Assembly (NCBI GenBank): GCA_018771605.1
Contig: CP076324.1
Coordinates: forward strand, 1,116,001 to 1,180,000
Length of the DNA: 64,000 nt
Direction: 5' to 3'
From: Aquificota bacterium
Lineage (GTDB): Bacteria > Aquificota > Aquificia > Aquificales > Aquificaceae
The position numbers and the translations under genes are program-made. The notes under the pieces were generated by a model that did no database searches, was not told the DNA's origin, and saw only the letters and a list, made by a program, of their open reading frames with translations. Positions 47,754-56,879 of this stretch are shown in pieces. Position 1 is the first letter of the stretch; the number at the start of each line of letters is the position of its first letter.

Positions 47754-50700
47754 AAACCTGATAAACCAATGTTCCTTGAGTAATCTTAGAAAATTCTTTG
47801 AAGAAAAGCTAAGAATACAGCTAAAGGAAAAGGAATTTGAAGATATTCTACCAAAGGAAGATTATGAAGAATACTTTGGAAAGCTTTATGTTTTAAAGCC
47901 TTATGGAAAGGAAAACATAAAGTTAAAGGATGATATTATAGCCATATATGCTATAGAGAGCAAAAAGGAGCTATCGGAAAGAAGCAGTAAAAAAAGGCAG
48001 TTTGAGCTTGCAAAAAGGCTTTGGGGCTTTGAAGACGGTGGCTTTTTTGTCTTTTATGATAAAAAGGGCAATTTTAGGTTCTCTTTTGTTCATAAGATTT
48101 ATGAAGGTGCAAAGCACAAGTTTAGCCACTACAAGAGATATACCTACTTTGTCCAAAAGGGAAAGCCTTACAGGACCTTTAAAAAAGCCTTATTGGAATT
48201 ACAGCTTGATAGCATAGAGAGTATCACAGAAGCCTTTGCAGTCCAGCCACTTATAAAGGAATTTTACAAGGAAATTCAAAACTGGTATGCTTGGGCTTTG
48301 AAAGACGATAGAGTGTGGTTTCCCGGTGGGACAAAGGAGGAGAACCTTATAAGGCTTATTACAAGGCTTATATTTGTATGGTTTTTGAAAGAGATGAAGC
48401 TTGTGCCGGAGGAAATTTTTGACGAGGAGAGGTTAAAAGATATAGTTAAGGACTTTGGAGAAAAGGATTACTACTACAATGCCATACTTCAAAATCTATT
48501 TTTTGCCACACTAAACAGGGAAATAGGCAAAAGGGAGTTTGCAAAGGAAGGGGATTTTTTACAAAACAGAACACACTTTGGAGTTAAAAACCTATACAGA
48601 TATCAAAGCTTTTTAAAGATTCCGCCAGAGGACTTTATAAAACTCTTTGAGAAAACACCCTTTATAAACGGTGGGCTTTTTGAGTGTTTGGATGAAGACA
48701 GCCAATATGTGGATGGCTTTTCAAGGGAAGAGAGCAAAAGGGCAAAGATTCCAGATGAGTTTTTCTTTTTGGTTGAAAGAACAGAAGACCTGTCTTACTT
48801 TTATGGCACGAACGCAAGAAGGGAAAAGGTAAGAGGACTTATAAACATCCTTAAAGACTATAACTTTACGGCCGATGAAAACTCTCCTGTGGATGTGGAA
48901 GTATCTTTGGACCCAGAGCTTTTAGGGCATATCTTTGAAAACCTTTTGGCAAGCTACAACGAGGAGATACAAACCACCGCCAGAAAGGCCACAGGTTCTT
49001 ATTACACGCCAAAGGAGATAGTGGATTTTATGGTGGAGGAAAGCCTGAAGGAATACCTTAGGACAAAAACAGGCATTGAGGAAGGAAGCGTAGAAAAGCT
49101 TTTTGGCTTTGAGGAAAATGTGGAGCTAAGCGAGGAAGAGAGGCACAAGATTCTTAAAGCAATAGATGAGATAAAGGTATTGGACCCTGCCGTAGGTTCT
49201 GGAGCCTTTCCTATGGGAGTTTTACACAAGCTTGTTTATCTGCTTGAGAGGATAGACCCAAACAATGAGCTTTGGTATGAACTGCAATACCAAAAGGCAT
49301 TAAAAGAGGCGGAGGATATACTAAGGATAGAAAACAAAGACACAAGGGAAGAGCTTTTAAAGGAGCTTAACGAAAACTTTGATGAGGCAATAACTTACCC
49401 AGACTATGCCAGAAAGCTTTATATTTTGCAAAACTCCATATACGGTGTGGATATTCAAAACATAGCCATCCAGATAACCAAGCTAAGGTTTTTCCTATCT
49501 TTGATAATAGACCAAAAGCCAGACCCAAGCAAAGAAAACCTTGGCATAAAGCCACTTCCACACTTGGAGACAAACTTTATAACTGCAAATACTTTGATAG
49601 GCTTGGAAAGCCAACGACAGCTTGAAAGTCCTAAGATAACTCAGCTAAAGGCAGAGCTAAAGAAGCTTTACAAAAAGCACTTTTCCATAAGGTCAAGGGA
49701 GGAGAAGAAAAGGATTCAAGATAGGGCAAAGGCTATAAGAGAAGAGATAAAACAAGAGCTTGAAAGAATAGGCTATTCAAACGATACGGCTCAAAAGATA
49801 GCAGAGTTTGATATCTTTGACCAGCTTGCAAGGGCAGACTGGTTTGACCCAGAGTGGATGTTTGGAGTGGATGATGGCTTTGATATTGTGATAGGTAATC
49901 CGCCGTATGTGAGGCAGGAAAAGATTAAAAATTTAAAGCCTGATTTACAAAAGCAAAAGTATGAAGTTTTTACATCCACGGCGGACCTTTATGTGTATTT
50001 TTATGAAAAGGGCTATAAGCTTTTGAAAGACAAAGGCATACTTTCCTTTATCACTTCCAACAAGTGGATGAGGGCAAAGTATGGAAAAGCTTTAAGAGAA
50101 TTTTTAAAGAATAATACTACCATACTGGAGATTATAGATTTTGGAGGCTATCCTGTTTTTGAGCAAACGGTGGATACCTCTATAGTGCTTTTTAGAAAAG
50201 AAAAGCCAACTGCGGACCATTGCCTTAGGTATGCCATAGTGCCATCAGATTTGAAAAATCACAGCCAAGCCATAGAGTATATCAAAAGCCAATTAAAAAC
50301 CAATAGACTTCTCCAGTCCAAACTATCGGAAAGTGCTTACACCTTGGCCGATGATAGAGTTTTAAAGCTAAAGGAAAAGATAGAAAGGATAGGAAAGGCG
50401 TTAAAGGAGTGGGATGTGAAGATTTATCGTGGAATTATAACAGGCTTTAACGATGCTTTTATTATCACTACTGAAAAAAGGAACGAGATTTTAGCAAATT
50501 GTAAGGATGAAGAAGAGAGAAAGAGGACGGAAGAGATTATAAAGCCAATATTAAGGGGAAGAGATATTGGAAGGTATTATTACAAGTGGGCGGGATTGTG
50601 GGTAATTTTGGCTACAAAGCATACAATAACTTCTTGCGTCTTAGATTACTTAAAAAAACATAAAGAAGCTTTAGAGAAGAGGGCTGGTAATCAAGAATGG

Positions 50701-51204
50701 TATGAACTACAAGCACCACCAAGCAAAGAAAAAATAAGTTTGCTTTTATTGGATAAAATAGGTTATTCTGATGTAGGTTTTAGATTTGCTTTTATACAGA
50801 ATGGAATTGTTGGGCTTAATACAACCTATTTTATAATACCTTACAAAAATAGAGAAAATAGAAGAAGAATTTTGCTATATTTACTTGGAATTTTAAACTC
50901 CAAGCTAATTATGTTCTATTATCGCAATACTGCCCAAGTTTTATCAGAGGAAGCTACAAGAGGTTTTTCAATATATGTAGAACAACTCCCCATCCCTCCC
51001 ATCACTCCCCAAACCCAACCCCTCGCAGACCAAATAGTCCAAAAAGTCCAAGAAATCCTCACGCTTACCCAATTCCCCGATTTTGAGACCAGCCAAGAAA
51101 AACAGCAAAAAGTCAAAGAACTTGAAAGAGAAATAGACCAACTTGTTTATAAGCTTTATGGCTTAACGGAGGAGGAGATAAGGATAGTGGAGGGAGAGTT
51201 ATAA
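47737..51204 (+). CDS. Large Eco57I/PglX-like DNA adenine methyltransferase
   Basis: 1155 residues. TGSYYTPKEIV precedes motif I VLDPAVGSGAFPMG (near 481), and motif IV is GNPPYVRQ (near 719), followed by STADLYVYFYEKG and SFITSNKWMRAKYGK. The N-terminal 350 residues are unassigned and I see no PD-(D/E)XK there. The C-terminal target-recognition part (about 50430-50950) is clearly more AT-rich than the flanks, then the next 120 bp are unusually C-rich on the coding strand: a mosaic that suggests exchange of specificity. Probably the modification arm for the PLD-helicase. Confidence 0.85.
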   Translation: MERLIENLINQCSLSNLRKFFEEKLRIQLKEKEFEDILPKEDYEEYFGKLYVLKPYGKENIKLKDDIIAIYAIESKKELSERSSKKRQFELAKRLWGFEDGGFFVFYDKKGNFRFSFVHKIYEGAKHKFSHYKRYTYFVQKGKPYRTFKKALLELQLDSIESITEAFAVQPLIKEFYKEIQNWYAWALKDDRVWFPGGTKEENLIRLITRLIFVWFLKEMKLVPEEIFDEERLKDIVKDFGEKDYYYNAILQNLFFATLNREIGKREFAKEGDFLQNRTHFGVKNLYRYQSFLKIPPEDFIKLFEKTPFINGGLFECLDEDSQYVDGFSREESKRAKIPDEFFFLVERTEDLSYFYGTNARREKVRGLINILKDYNFTADENSPVDVEVSLDPELLGHIFENLLASYNEEIQTTARKATGSYYTPKEIVDFMVEESLKEYLRTKTGIEEGSVEKLFGFEENVELSEEERHKILKAIDEIKVLDPAVGSGAFPMGVLHKLVYLLERIDPNNELWYELQYQKALKEAEDILRIENKDTREELLKELNENFDEAITYPDYARKLYILQNSIYGVDIQNIAIQITKLRFFLSLIIDQKPDPSKENLGIKPLPHLETNFITANTLIGLESQRQLESPKITQLKAELKKLYKKHFSIRSREEKKRIQDRAKAIREEIKQELERIGYSNDTAQKIAEFDIFDQLARADWFDPEWMFGVDDGFDIVIGNPPYVRQEKIKNLKPDLQKQKYEVFTSTADLYVYFYEKGYKLLKDKGILSFITSNKWMRAKYGKALREFLKNNTTILEIIDFGGYPVFEQTVDTSIVLFRKEKPTADHCLRYAIVPSDLKNHSQAIEYIKSQLKTNRLLQSKLSESAYTLADDRVLKLKEKIERIGKALKEWDVKIYRGIITGFNDAFIITTEKRNEILANCKDEEERKRTEEIIKPILRGRDIGRYYYKWAGLWVILATKHTITSCVLDYLKKHKEALEKRAGNQEWYELQAPPSKEKISLLLLDKIGYSDVGFRFAFIQNGIVGLNTTYFIIPYKNRENRRRILLYLLGILNSKLIMFYYRNTAQVLSEEATRGFSIYVEQLPIPPITPQTQPLADQIVQKVQEILTLTQFPDFETSQEKQQKVKELEREIDQLVYKLYGLTEEEIRIVEGEL

Positions 51205-51231
51205 TAAAAAGCATGAAGGAGGGAAAGTGAA

Positions 51232-52026
51232 ATGACAAACATAATCTCAGAAGCTTTTGAGAAGTTTATTGAGGAATGTCTTAAAAATTATGAGATTAGT
51301 CCAAACTTTGAGAAGTTGGTTCTAATAGCAGACAGCCAAACCAATGGTAGATTTACACCGTTGATAAAAATTATAAAGCACTGGAATGGAAGGATTGGAG
51401 ATATTATGGACCCTTTATTTTTAGAAGCTGTAGCTTTATGCATATTTTATAAATCTCCATTGAAGAGTAAAAAGCCATCACAATATCCTAAGTTTAAACG
51501 CTTTGATGATTTTCCAAAGGCTTTGAAAATGTTTTTCTCCAGTCAGATATTAATAGAAGCTTTACGAAACGGCTTAGAGATATTACCCTTAGAGATGTTA
51601 CCTTTATATATCCGAGGCAATAAACTACCAGAGGCCAAGCCTACCAAGTTAAAGGAATTTCTTTATGATGTAAAGAATTTTATAGAAGATTTTAGAAAAG
51701 TAGAGGACAGCATAAGATATAGAAGAGTGGTGGATGAAGTATTTCCAGAGCATCTTGGTTTAACCCCTGAAGAGGTAAAAAAGAAAAAGAGAAGGATTGT
51801 AGAATATATCTTTGAAATAGCGGGCAAGGGCTATATACCAGATGTAATAATAGACCAAATGGTAGCCGGATTTAACATAGATTTACTTCTTACCTTTAAT
51901 GATATAGGAGCCATTAAAAACACAGCATCAAAAATAACAGAGGCAATTGAGCTATCTAATACATCACCAGAAAGAGCAATGGAAATTTGGAGAAACATAT
52001 TAGGCAACTGTTTTCCATCTGTATAA
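51232..52026 (+). CDS. Hypothetical protein in defence island
   Basis: 264 residues, mostly helical, AT-rich DNA, SD GGAGGGAAAG before the ATG. The segment GRFTPLIKIIKHWNGRIGD...FLEAVALCIFY resembles the helical region after the catalytic core in nucleotidyltransferases of the CD-NTase/poly(A) type, but no GS-DxD catalytic motif is present. It could be a stand-alone relative or an unrelated protein. I cannot assign a function. Confidence 0.6.
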   Translation: MTNIISEAFEKFIEECLKNYEISPNFEKLVLIADSQTNGRFTPLIKIIKHWNGRIGDIMDPLFLEAVALCIFYKSPLKSKKPSQYPKFKRFDDFPKALKMFFSSQILIEALRNGLEILPLEMLPLYIRGNKLPEAKPTKLKEFLYDVKNFIEDFRKVEDSIRYRRVVDEVFPEHLGLTPEEVKKKKRRIVEYIFEIAGKGYIPDVIIDQMVAGFNIDLLLTFNDIGAIKNTASKITEAIELSNTSPERAMEIWRNILGNCFPSV

Positions 52027-52100
52027 AACATGACCTAAATCATAAACACAACCCATTGAGTTCCTTGAAATATTTTAATGGGACAATTTTAAGCTATAAC

Positions 52101-52120
52101 AATATGATATGCACCATATT
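52101..52120. promoter_or_regulatory. Inverted repeat upstream of the ATPase gene
   Basis: AATATG and CATATT separated by 8 nt, within a 136-bp AT-rich gap that separates the ATPase/PIN unit from the preceding gene. It could be an operator; the position, 43 bp before the ATG, fits, but no regulator is known. Confidence 0.3.
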
Positions 52121-52162
52121 ATGAAAAGGAATGATAAACTCACATGCTAAAATATTAGTGCA

Positions 52163-53337
52163 ATGATTACAGAACTAACAATTTCTAACTTTAGGTTCAT
52201 AAAGAAGCAAAAATAAAACTTGGTGCTTTAAATGTGCTTTATGGACCAACGGCAAGCGGAAAATCCAGCCTACTATATGCTCTTATGGTATTTAACAAAA
52301 TAATAACCAATCCAAACCAACCCATAGATAATTTCTTTGACCTTGGATTTATAGACCTTGGAGGCCTAAAAGAGTGCCTTTATGGAAAGGATGAAGAATT
52401 GGCCATGGAAATATCTTACTCAACAAACTCTGGAGAGTTTGGTATATCCCTAAAAAAGGACAAAGCAAACACCTATCTTAAATACAAAAACATTAAGCTA
52501 ACTGCGGAGTTTAGCATACCTTATAAACAGACAAAGATATTTGAGACAAAAATAGACCTTAAAACTCTAAAAGGTAAAGCCTATTGGAATGGTTTTTATG
52601 TGCTTGGCTTGTCTGGAAGCGTGGAGGAAGAAGGACAAACTGGAAATTTAATCTCTAAGCTTAATGAAATAGCCAACACTATTAAACAGGTTGATATAGC
52701 ACCGCATAACCGTGGATTTTTTGAAGCTTTTTATTCACACTACCTAAGGTATGAAGTTCCACACGTCCTTATATCCGATGAAGAGGTAGCATCAGCCATA
52801 ATAAACCAAGAAGACCTTGTACCAAAAATAAGCAAAGCTTTGGAAGAGATTGCAAACAAAAGCTTTAGGATACATCCTATCCAAGGCATACCATTATCAA
52901 GATTTCTTATACAGGAAAAAGGTTCAAATCAAGAGATTTTAATTACCAACGAAGGCTTTGGAATTAATCAGGTAGTTTATATGTTTGCAAAGCTTTATCT
53001 AAAAGACAAAAAGATAATACTCATAGAGGAACCAGAAATACACCTACATCCATCCATTATTAGAAAGCTTGCAAAAATTATGTGTAAAATTGTGGAGGAA
53101 GAGAACAAACAGATTATATTGACTACACATAGTGAAGTTTTTGTATCTTCCTTATTGTCTGCCATTAGAAGGAAGGATATATCACACAAAAAGGTAAAAT
53201 TCTATTTGGTAGAAAAGGAAAAGGGAGAGACCATATTTAAGGAGCAGGAATGTGATGAAAGAGGGAGGATAAAAGGCGGGCTTTCTTCTTTTATGGAAGG
53301 AGAATTAGAAGACCTAAAAGCATTTTTTGAAATTTAA
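52163..53337 (+). CDS. AAA (OLD/RecF-like) ATPase with a frameshift near the 5' end
   Basis: ABC-type ATPase with Walker A YGPTASGKSSLLYAL, Walker B IILIEEPEIHLHPSIIRKL and switch His TTHSEVFVS. The long frame opens only at GTG 52234, just before Walker A. The missing N-terminus is in another frame: ATG 52163 gives MITELTISNFRFIKK before a stop, and one added A in the A-run near 52201 would join it to EAKIKLGALNVLYG, the standard N-terminal strand. So this is a fresh frameshift, a sequencing error in a homopolymer, or a phase switch. The PIN-like gene follows after 2 bp. Confidence 0.8.
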
Positions 53338-53339
53338 AA

Positions 53340-53798
53340 ATGATTTTGGTAATAGATGAATGGATATGGCATGAGCTTAGAGGGGAATATGAAAGAAAAG
53401 AGCGGGAAAAGGCAATAAGGTTTTTAATAAAAATGATAGAAAAATGTGATAAACTGGCTGTAGCCCATAAATCAAAGTTTGAAGAGAAGTTATGGAAATT
53501 TTTAAAACAAAGTGATACTGAGAATAGGATGATAGTAAGAATACTTACTCACAAGATACTTTATAACAGTGATAAATACCTTGAAGTTCAATTAAGAGGA
53601 AGGGATATAAATATTGAATGCGTTAATATTGACGATAAATATTTAGTAAACCTGTGCTATCAATTGATAGAGGATTACAGCGAGAAAGAAGTTATGTTTA
53701 TAACCACGGATAGGAAATTAATAGAATGTCTTAAGAAAGAAAGTAGCAAAATAAATTGTTATACGAAGGAAGATTTTCTGGAGAACTATCTTGATTAG
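53340..53798 (+). CDS. PIN-like nuclease, partner of the AAA ATPase
   Basis: 152 residues. MILVIDEWIW (acidic strand 1), CVNIDDKYLVNLCYQL and FITTDRKLIECLK are spaced as in PIN-fold RNases, which use three or four acidic residues. An ATPase-nuclease pair of this kind would parallel known two-gene defence systems such as PARIS, Gabija or Septu with a different nuclease. Fold assignment is by motif pattern only. Confidence 0.55.
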   Translation: MILVIDEWIWHELRGEYERKEREKAIRFLIKMIEKCDKLAVAHKSKFEEKLWKFLKQSDTENRMIVRILTHKILYNSDKYLEVQLRGRDINIECVNIDDKYLVNLCYQLIEDYSEKEVMFITTDRKLIECLKKESSKINCYTKEDFLENYLD

Positions 53799-53834
53799 AT
53801 TTTATTATCTCTCCAAACGGCTATAATATAAACC

Positions 53835-56800
53835 ATGGGGGGTTTTGATAGTGTCCTTGGGTTTGTCTTTGAGGGGGCCTTTAAGCTGGGGTTTTTAAAA
53901 GATAGGATTCCTGACTATAAGGATTTTACTGAGGGTGTTTTTGCCAAGCTAAAGGGTGAAGCAGAAAGGGCAGAAGATGAAGAGCTTGTAAGAATAATAG
54001 AGGATATAGAGAGAGCCTTTGACAAGTATGATGTTTTTAATCCACCTGAGAATATGAGGGAGCTAAGCAGGCTTTATGTGAGTTATACAGAAGATGGGGA
54101 AGGGCAGGGTATAAGAAGGGAGTGGAAGGAGATATATACTAAGCTTGTCTTTGCCATAGGCTATGCAGGTGGGTATTTTTACAACAAGAGCCTTAAGGAT
54201 GTGGAGCTTAAAAGGTATGAGATGGGGGAAGAGTCGGATGAGATCATATGGCAGAATGCGGACCTGGTCTTTGTGGAAGGTAAAACGCTTCATATAGTAG
54301 ACTTTAAGCTTGGTGGAACGAGAAAGGTTTTAAGAGATATTTTAACTGGTTCAAGAAATAGGATACCTATACAAACCTACGGTATACCAGTAAATCTGTC
54401 TTTGGGTGAGCTGGAGTTTTATAACTTTTTAGAGAAGTTTATGCAAGTGAAGGAAAAGTTGAGGGAGTCGGAGGATGTTTTTGTGGAAAATAAGGGGCTT
54501 TTGCAGGTGCTTTCTTATGCGGTAGATTTTCTCTGTTCTGAAGAGGATCCTATAGATGAGGTTAGCTTGGAGCTTTTGTATCCAGTGCAGGAGCCTTTGA
54601 GCCTTAGGTTTTTTGTAAAAAACAGAGAGGGGCTTGTAAAGTTTGCAGAGGAGTTAAAGGAGCTGTATAAGGATATAAAGGGTAAGGAAAAGCTTTATAG
54701 GGAAGTGGATGTAGAGCCAGAAAAGGAGGGGGCAAGGAAAAAGAGAGTAAGAGAAGAGGTAAGTAAAAGAATTGGAGAGCTGGAAGAGGAGATAAAGAGA
54801 AGGGAAAAAGAAAAGCTTGTGCTTAAGACTGGAGATATAAATGCTGTTAGGGATGATGTTAAAAGAAGACTGGAAGATTTTATGAAAAGGCCTGAGCCTT
54901 GTAAGGCTATTGCACTTCTTCACTCCGCCGGTAGTGGAAAGACTTCAAGGACGAGGGAGCTTATACTTGGTATGGAAGGGAAGCATGTGGTCCTTTATAT
55001 GGCTACGCGCCTAATCCTTTTAAACAGAGAGATTGATAAACTTAGAGAGGTAAAAAAAGAGTCCTCTAAAAGTATAGAACTGGTTTATGAAAGGGGCAAG
55101 TATAAAGGTAATGTAGCCATAGATAGGGGTACTCATTTTAAGTCTGTGGGAGGGAAAAGAGAGGGTAAGCTACAGGCTACGGTGAAGAAGATATATGAAT
55201 TGGTGCAGGATAAAAGGCCAGATTTGGTGTGGGCCTTTGCCACCATTCAAAGCTTGGTAGAGACCGCCCGCGGTGGTAAAACTTCAGAACACTTAGATAC
55301 ACTTTTGGGACCATACTTTAAAGATTATCACATACACATAATCCTTGATGAATTCCTCGGTTATAAAAACGGCTTTTTTGCCATAATGGAGATGCTTAGG
55401 TTTTTAGAAAAAGTAAGAAGTAAAGGAAGGAAGGCAAGCCTTTATATCTTTGACGCCAACGGCTATTCTCCAAACCTTTTGTTAAAGCTTATGGAAGAGT
55501 ATAAAGAGTTTGAAGTGGTGCCAGATTCCTTAGTTTTGAGCCAATATGAGGATGAGGTAAAGACCTATTATAAAGACATTCCTTTTGAGGTATATGCCAA
55601 GCATGGCTTTCCAGCCAATGGACTTGTGGTAAGTAAGAAGTTTATTAGAGTGGAAAAGAAAGAAGAAATTCCAAAGCATTTGGCAAGTTATATAAAAGAA
55701 ACCTTAAATAACAAGGAAAGCACGGGCTTTGCCTTTATTCAAGATAAGGAGATTATTAACGACCTTGTCAGAGAATTGGAAGTTTTTGGGCTTTCTTCCA
55801 TAAGGGTGCATGCCAGTTCTAAAAAGAGCCAAGAGCAGATAAATAATGGCTGGGAAGATGTGATTTTAGGCACTTCATCTGTTTCAAGGGGTCTTGACTT
55901 TAGCAGGCCACACAAGCCGGTGGATTATATATACATAGTGGTCCAATCATGGGGCATAGAAAACAACTTGGTGGAGACCATACAAGCCTTGTCGCGTTCA
56001 AGGGGGGATGAAATAACAGAGAACAGGCCAAAGCATCTTCATCTGATTTATATAATAGACCAAAATATAGACAACGCCGTAGATAACATAGCCAGTTATA
56101 TGGATCATCCTGACAAGGACCTTGTAAGGCTTATATACACAAAGGAACAGCTGGAAGGCTTTTTGGACCTTGATGTAGCTATCACAAAAATTGTAGAACA
56201 GTTCCTTTCAAAGCCAGAAGATAAGGTGCTTGTGCCAGTGCCTACACAACACAAGAGCAGGTATATAGACAACGTAATATCCAGGTATGAAAACGCAGTA
56301 GCCTTTGTGGATGATATATATGATATAGAAAAGCAAGAGGATATACGCGATTTTAAGGAGCTTTTGAAAAATATAGCGTACACCTATACATCCATCAAAA
56401 GGACTTTTCAGAAGTTTAGCTACTACCATCCTTACATACTCCTTGAGGATTATGAAATCTTTTTCCGCATAGACAATGAAAAAAGATGGAAGCTTAAAAA
56501 ACTCTTTGAGAGTGTAAAACCTATCTTGAAAGAACACAATAATGAAAGAACGCAGGAGCTGGAGGAATTTTTGGAAGAAGTTTTGCCTACAGAGGAAAAC
56601 AAAGCGCCGTTGATTATACCTGTTTATTCTATGGTTTTTGTAAATAACTGGCTAAGGGAAAATGAAAAGCTTGAGCTTAAGATAAGTAAGAGAGCTGGTA
56701 GGGGTAATGCGGAGGTCTTGGGTGGCGATTTGGAGCCAAGGACTCTTTGCTATTTGGGTAGTCATATAGAGTATGCCTGCATACCTTTGGGAGAAAACTA

Positions 56801-56876
56801 TCCTTATAAAGAGGTTTTAAGTGGCAGGTTTGCCAAGTTTCCTGTAAAATTTATCAAAAGCCTTTTGGAGGGGTAA
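53835..56876 (+). CDS. RecB/Cas4-like nuclease fused to an SF2 helicase
   Basis: 1013 residues. Nuclease part about 90-235: ADLVFVEG (D143), IVDFKLGG (D156, K158) and QVLSYAVDF (Q224, Y228) reproduce the D-DxK-QxxxY order of RecB/Cas4-type nucleases. A coiled coil (290-335) leads to the helicase: HSAGSGKTS (Walker A, 363), YMATRLILLNREI, FATIQSLVE, IILDEFLGY (Walker B, 502), LYIFDANG, then GTSSVSRGLDF (679) and QALSRSRG (717). TATAAT at 53822-53827 is 7 nt before the ATG without SD. It is followed after 3 bp by the PIWI-like gene. Confidence 0.8.
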   Translation: MGGFDSVLGFVFEGAFKLGFLKDRIPDYKDFTEGVFAKLKGEAERAEDEELVRIIEDIERAFDKYDVFNPPENMRELSRLYVSYTEDGEGQGIRREWKEIYTKLVFAIGYAGGYFYNKSLKDVELKRYEMGEESDEIIWQNADLVFVEGKTLHIVDFKLGGTRKVLRDILTGSRNRIPIQTYGIPVNLSLGELEFYNFLEKFMQVKEKLRESEDVFVENKGLLQVLSYAVDFLCSEEDPIDEVSLELLYPVQEPLSLRFFVKNREGLVKFAEELKELYKDIKGKEKLYREVDVEPEKEGARKKRVREEVSKRIGELEEEIKRREKEKLVLKTGDINAVRDDVKRRLEDFMKRPEPCKAIALLHSAGSGKTSRTRELILGMEGKHVVLYMATRLILLNREIDKLREVKKESSKSIELVYERGKYKGNVAIDRGTHFKSVGGKREGKLQATVKKIYELVQDKRPDLVWAFATIQSLVETARGGKTSEHLDTLLGPYFKDYHIHIILDEFLGYKNGFFAIMEMLRFLEKVRSKGRKASLYIFDANGYSPNLLLKLMEEYKEFEVVPDSLVLSQYEDEVKTYYKDIPFEVYAKHGFPANGLVVSKKFIRVEKKEEIPKHLASYIKETLNNKESTGFAFIQDKEIINDLVRELEVFGLSSIRVHASSKKSQEQINNGWEDVILGTSSVSRGLDFSRPHKPVDYIYIVVQSWGIENNLVETIQALSRSRGDEITENRPKHLHLIYIIDQNIDNAVDNIASYMDHPDKDLVRLIYTKEQLEGFLDLDVAITKIVEQFLSKPEDKVLVPVPTQHKSRYIDNVISRYENAVAFVDDIYDIEKQEDIRDFKELLKNIAYTYTSIKRTFQKFSYYHPYILLEDYEIFFRIDNEKRWKLKKLFESVKPILKEHNNERTQELEEFLEEVLPTEENKAPLIIPVYSMVFVNNWLRENEKLELKISKRAGRGNAEVLGGDLEPRTLCYLGSHIEYACIPLGENYPYKEVLSGRFAKFPVKFIKSLLEG

Positions 56877-56879
56877 AAA

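Noticed and set aside
44541-51204. Complete DISARM system
   Set aside because: The DUF1998 helicase and partner genes of DISARM are absent; only helicase- and methylase-like parts are present.
47737-51204. Self-contained type IIG restriction-modification enzyme
   Set aside because: No N-terminal PD-(D/E)XK motif could be found by eye in the first 350 residues.
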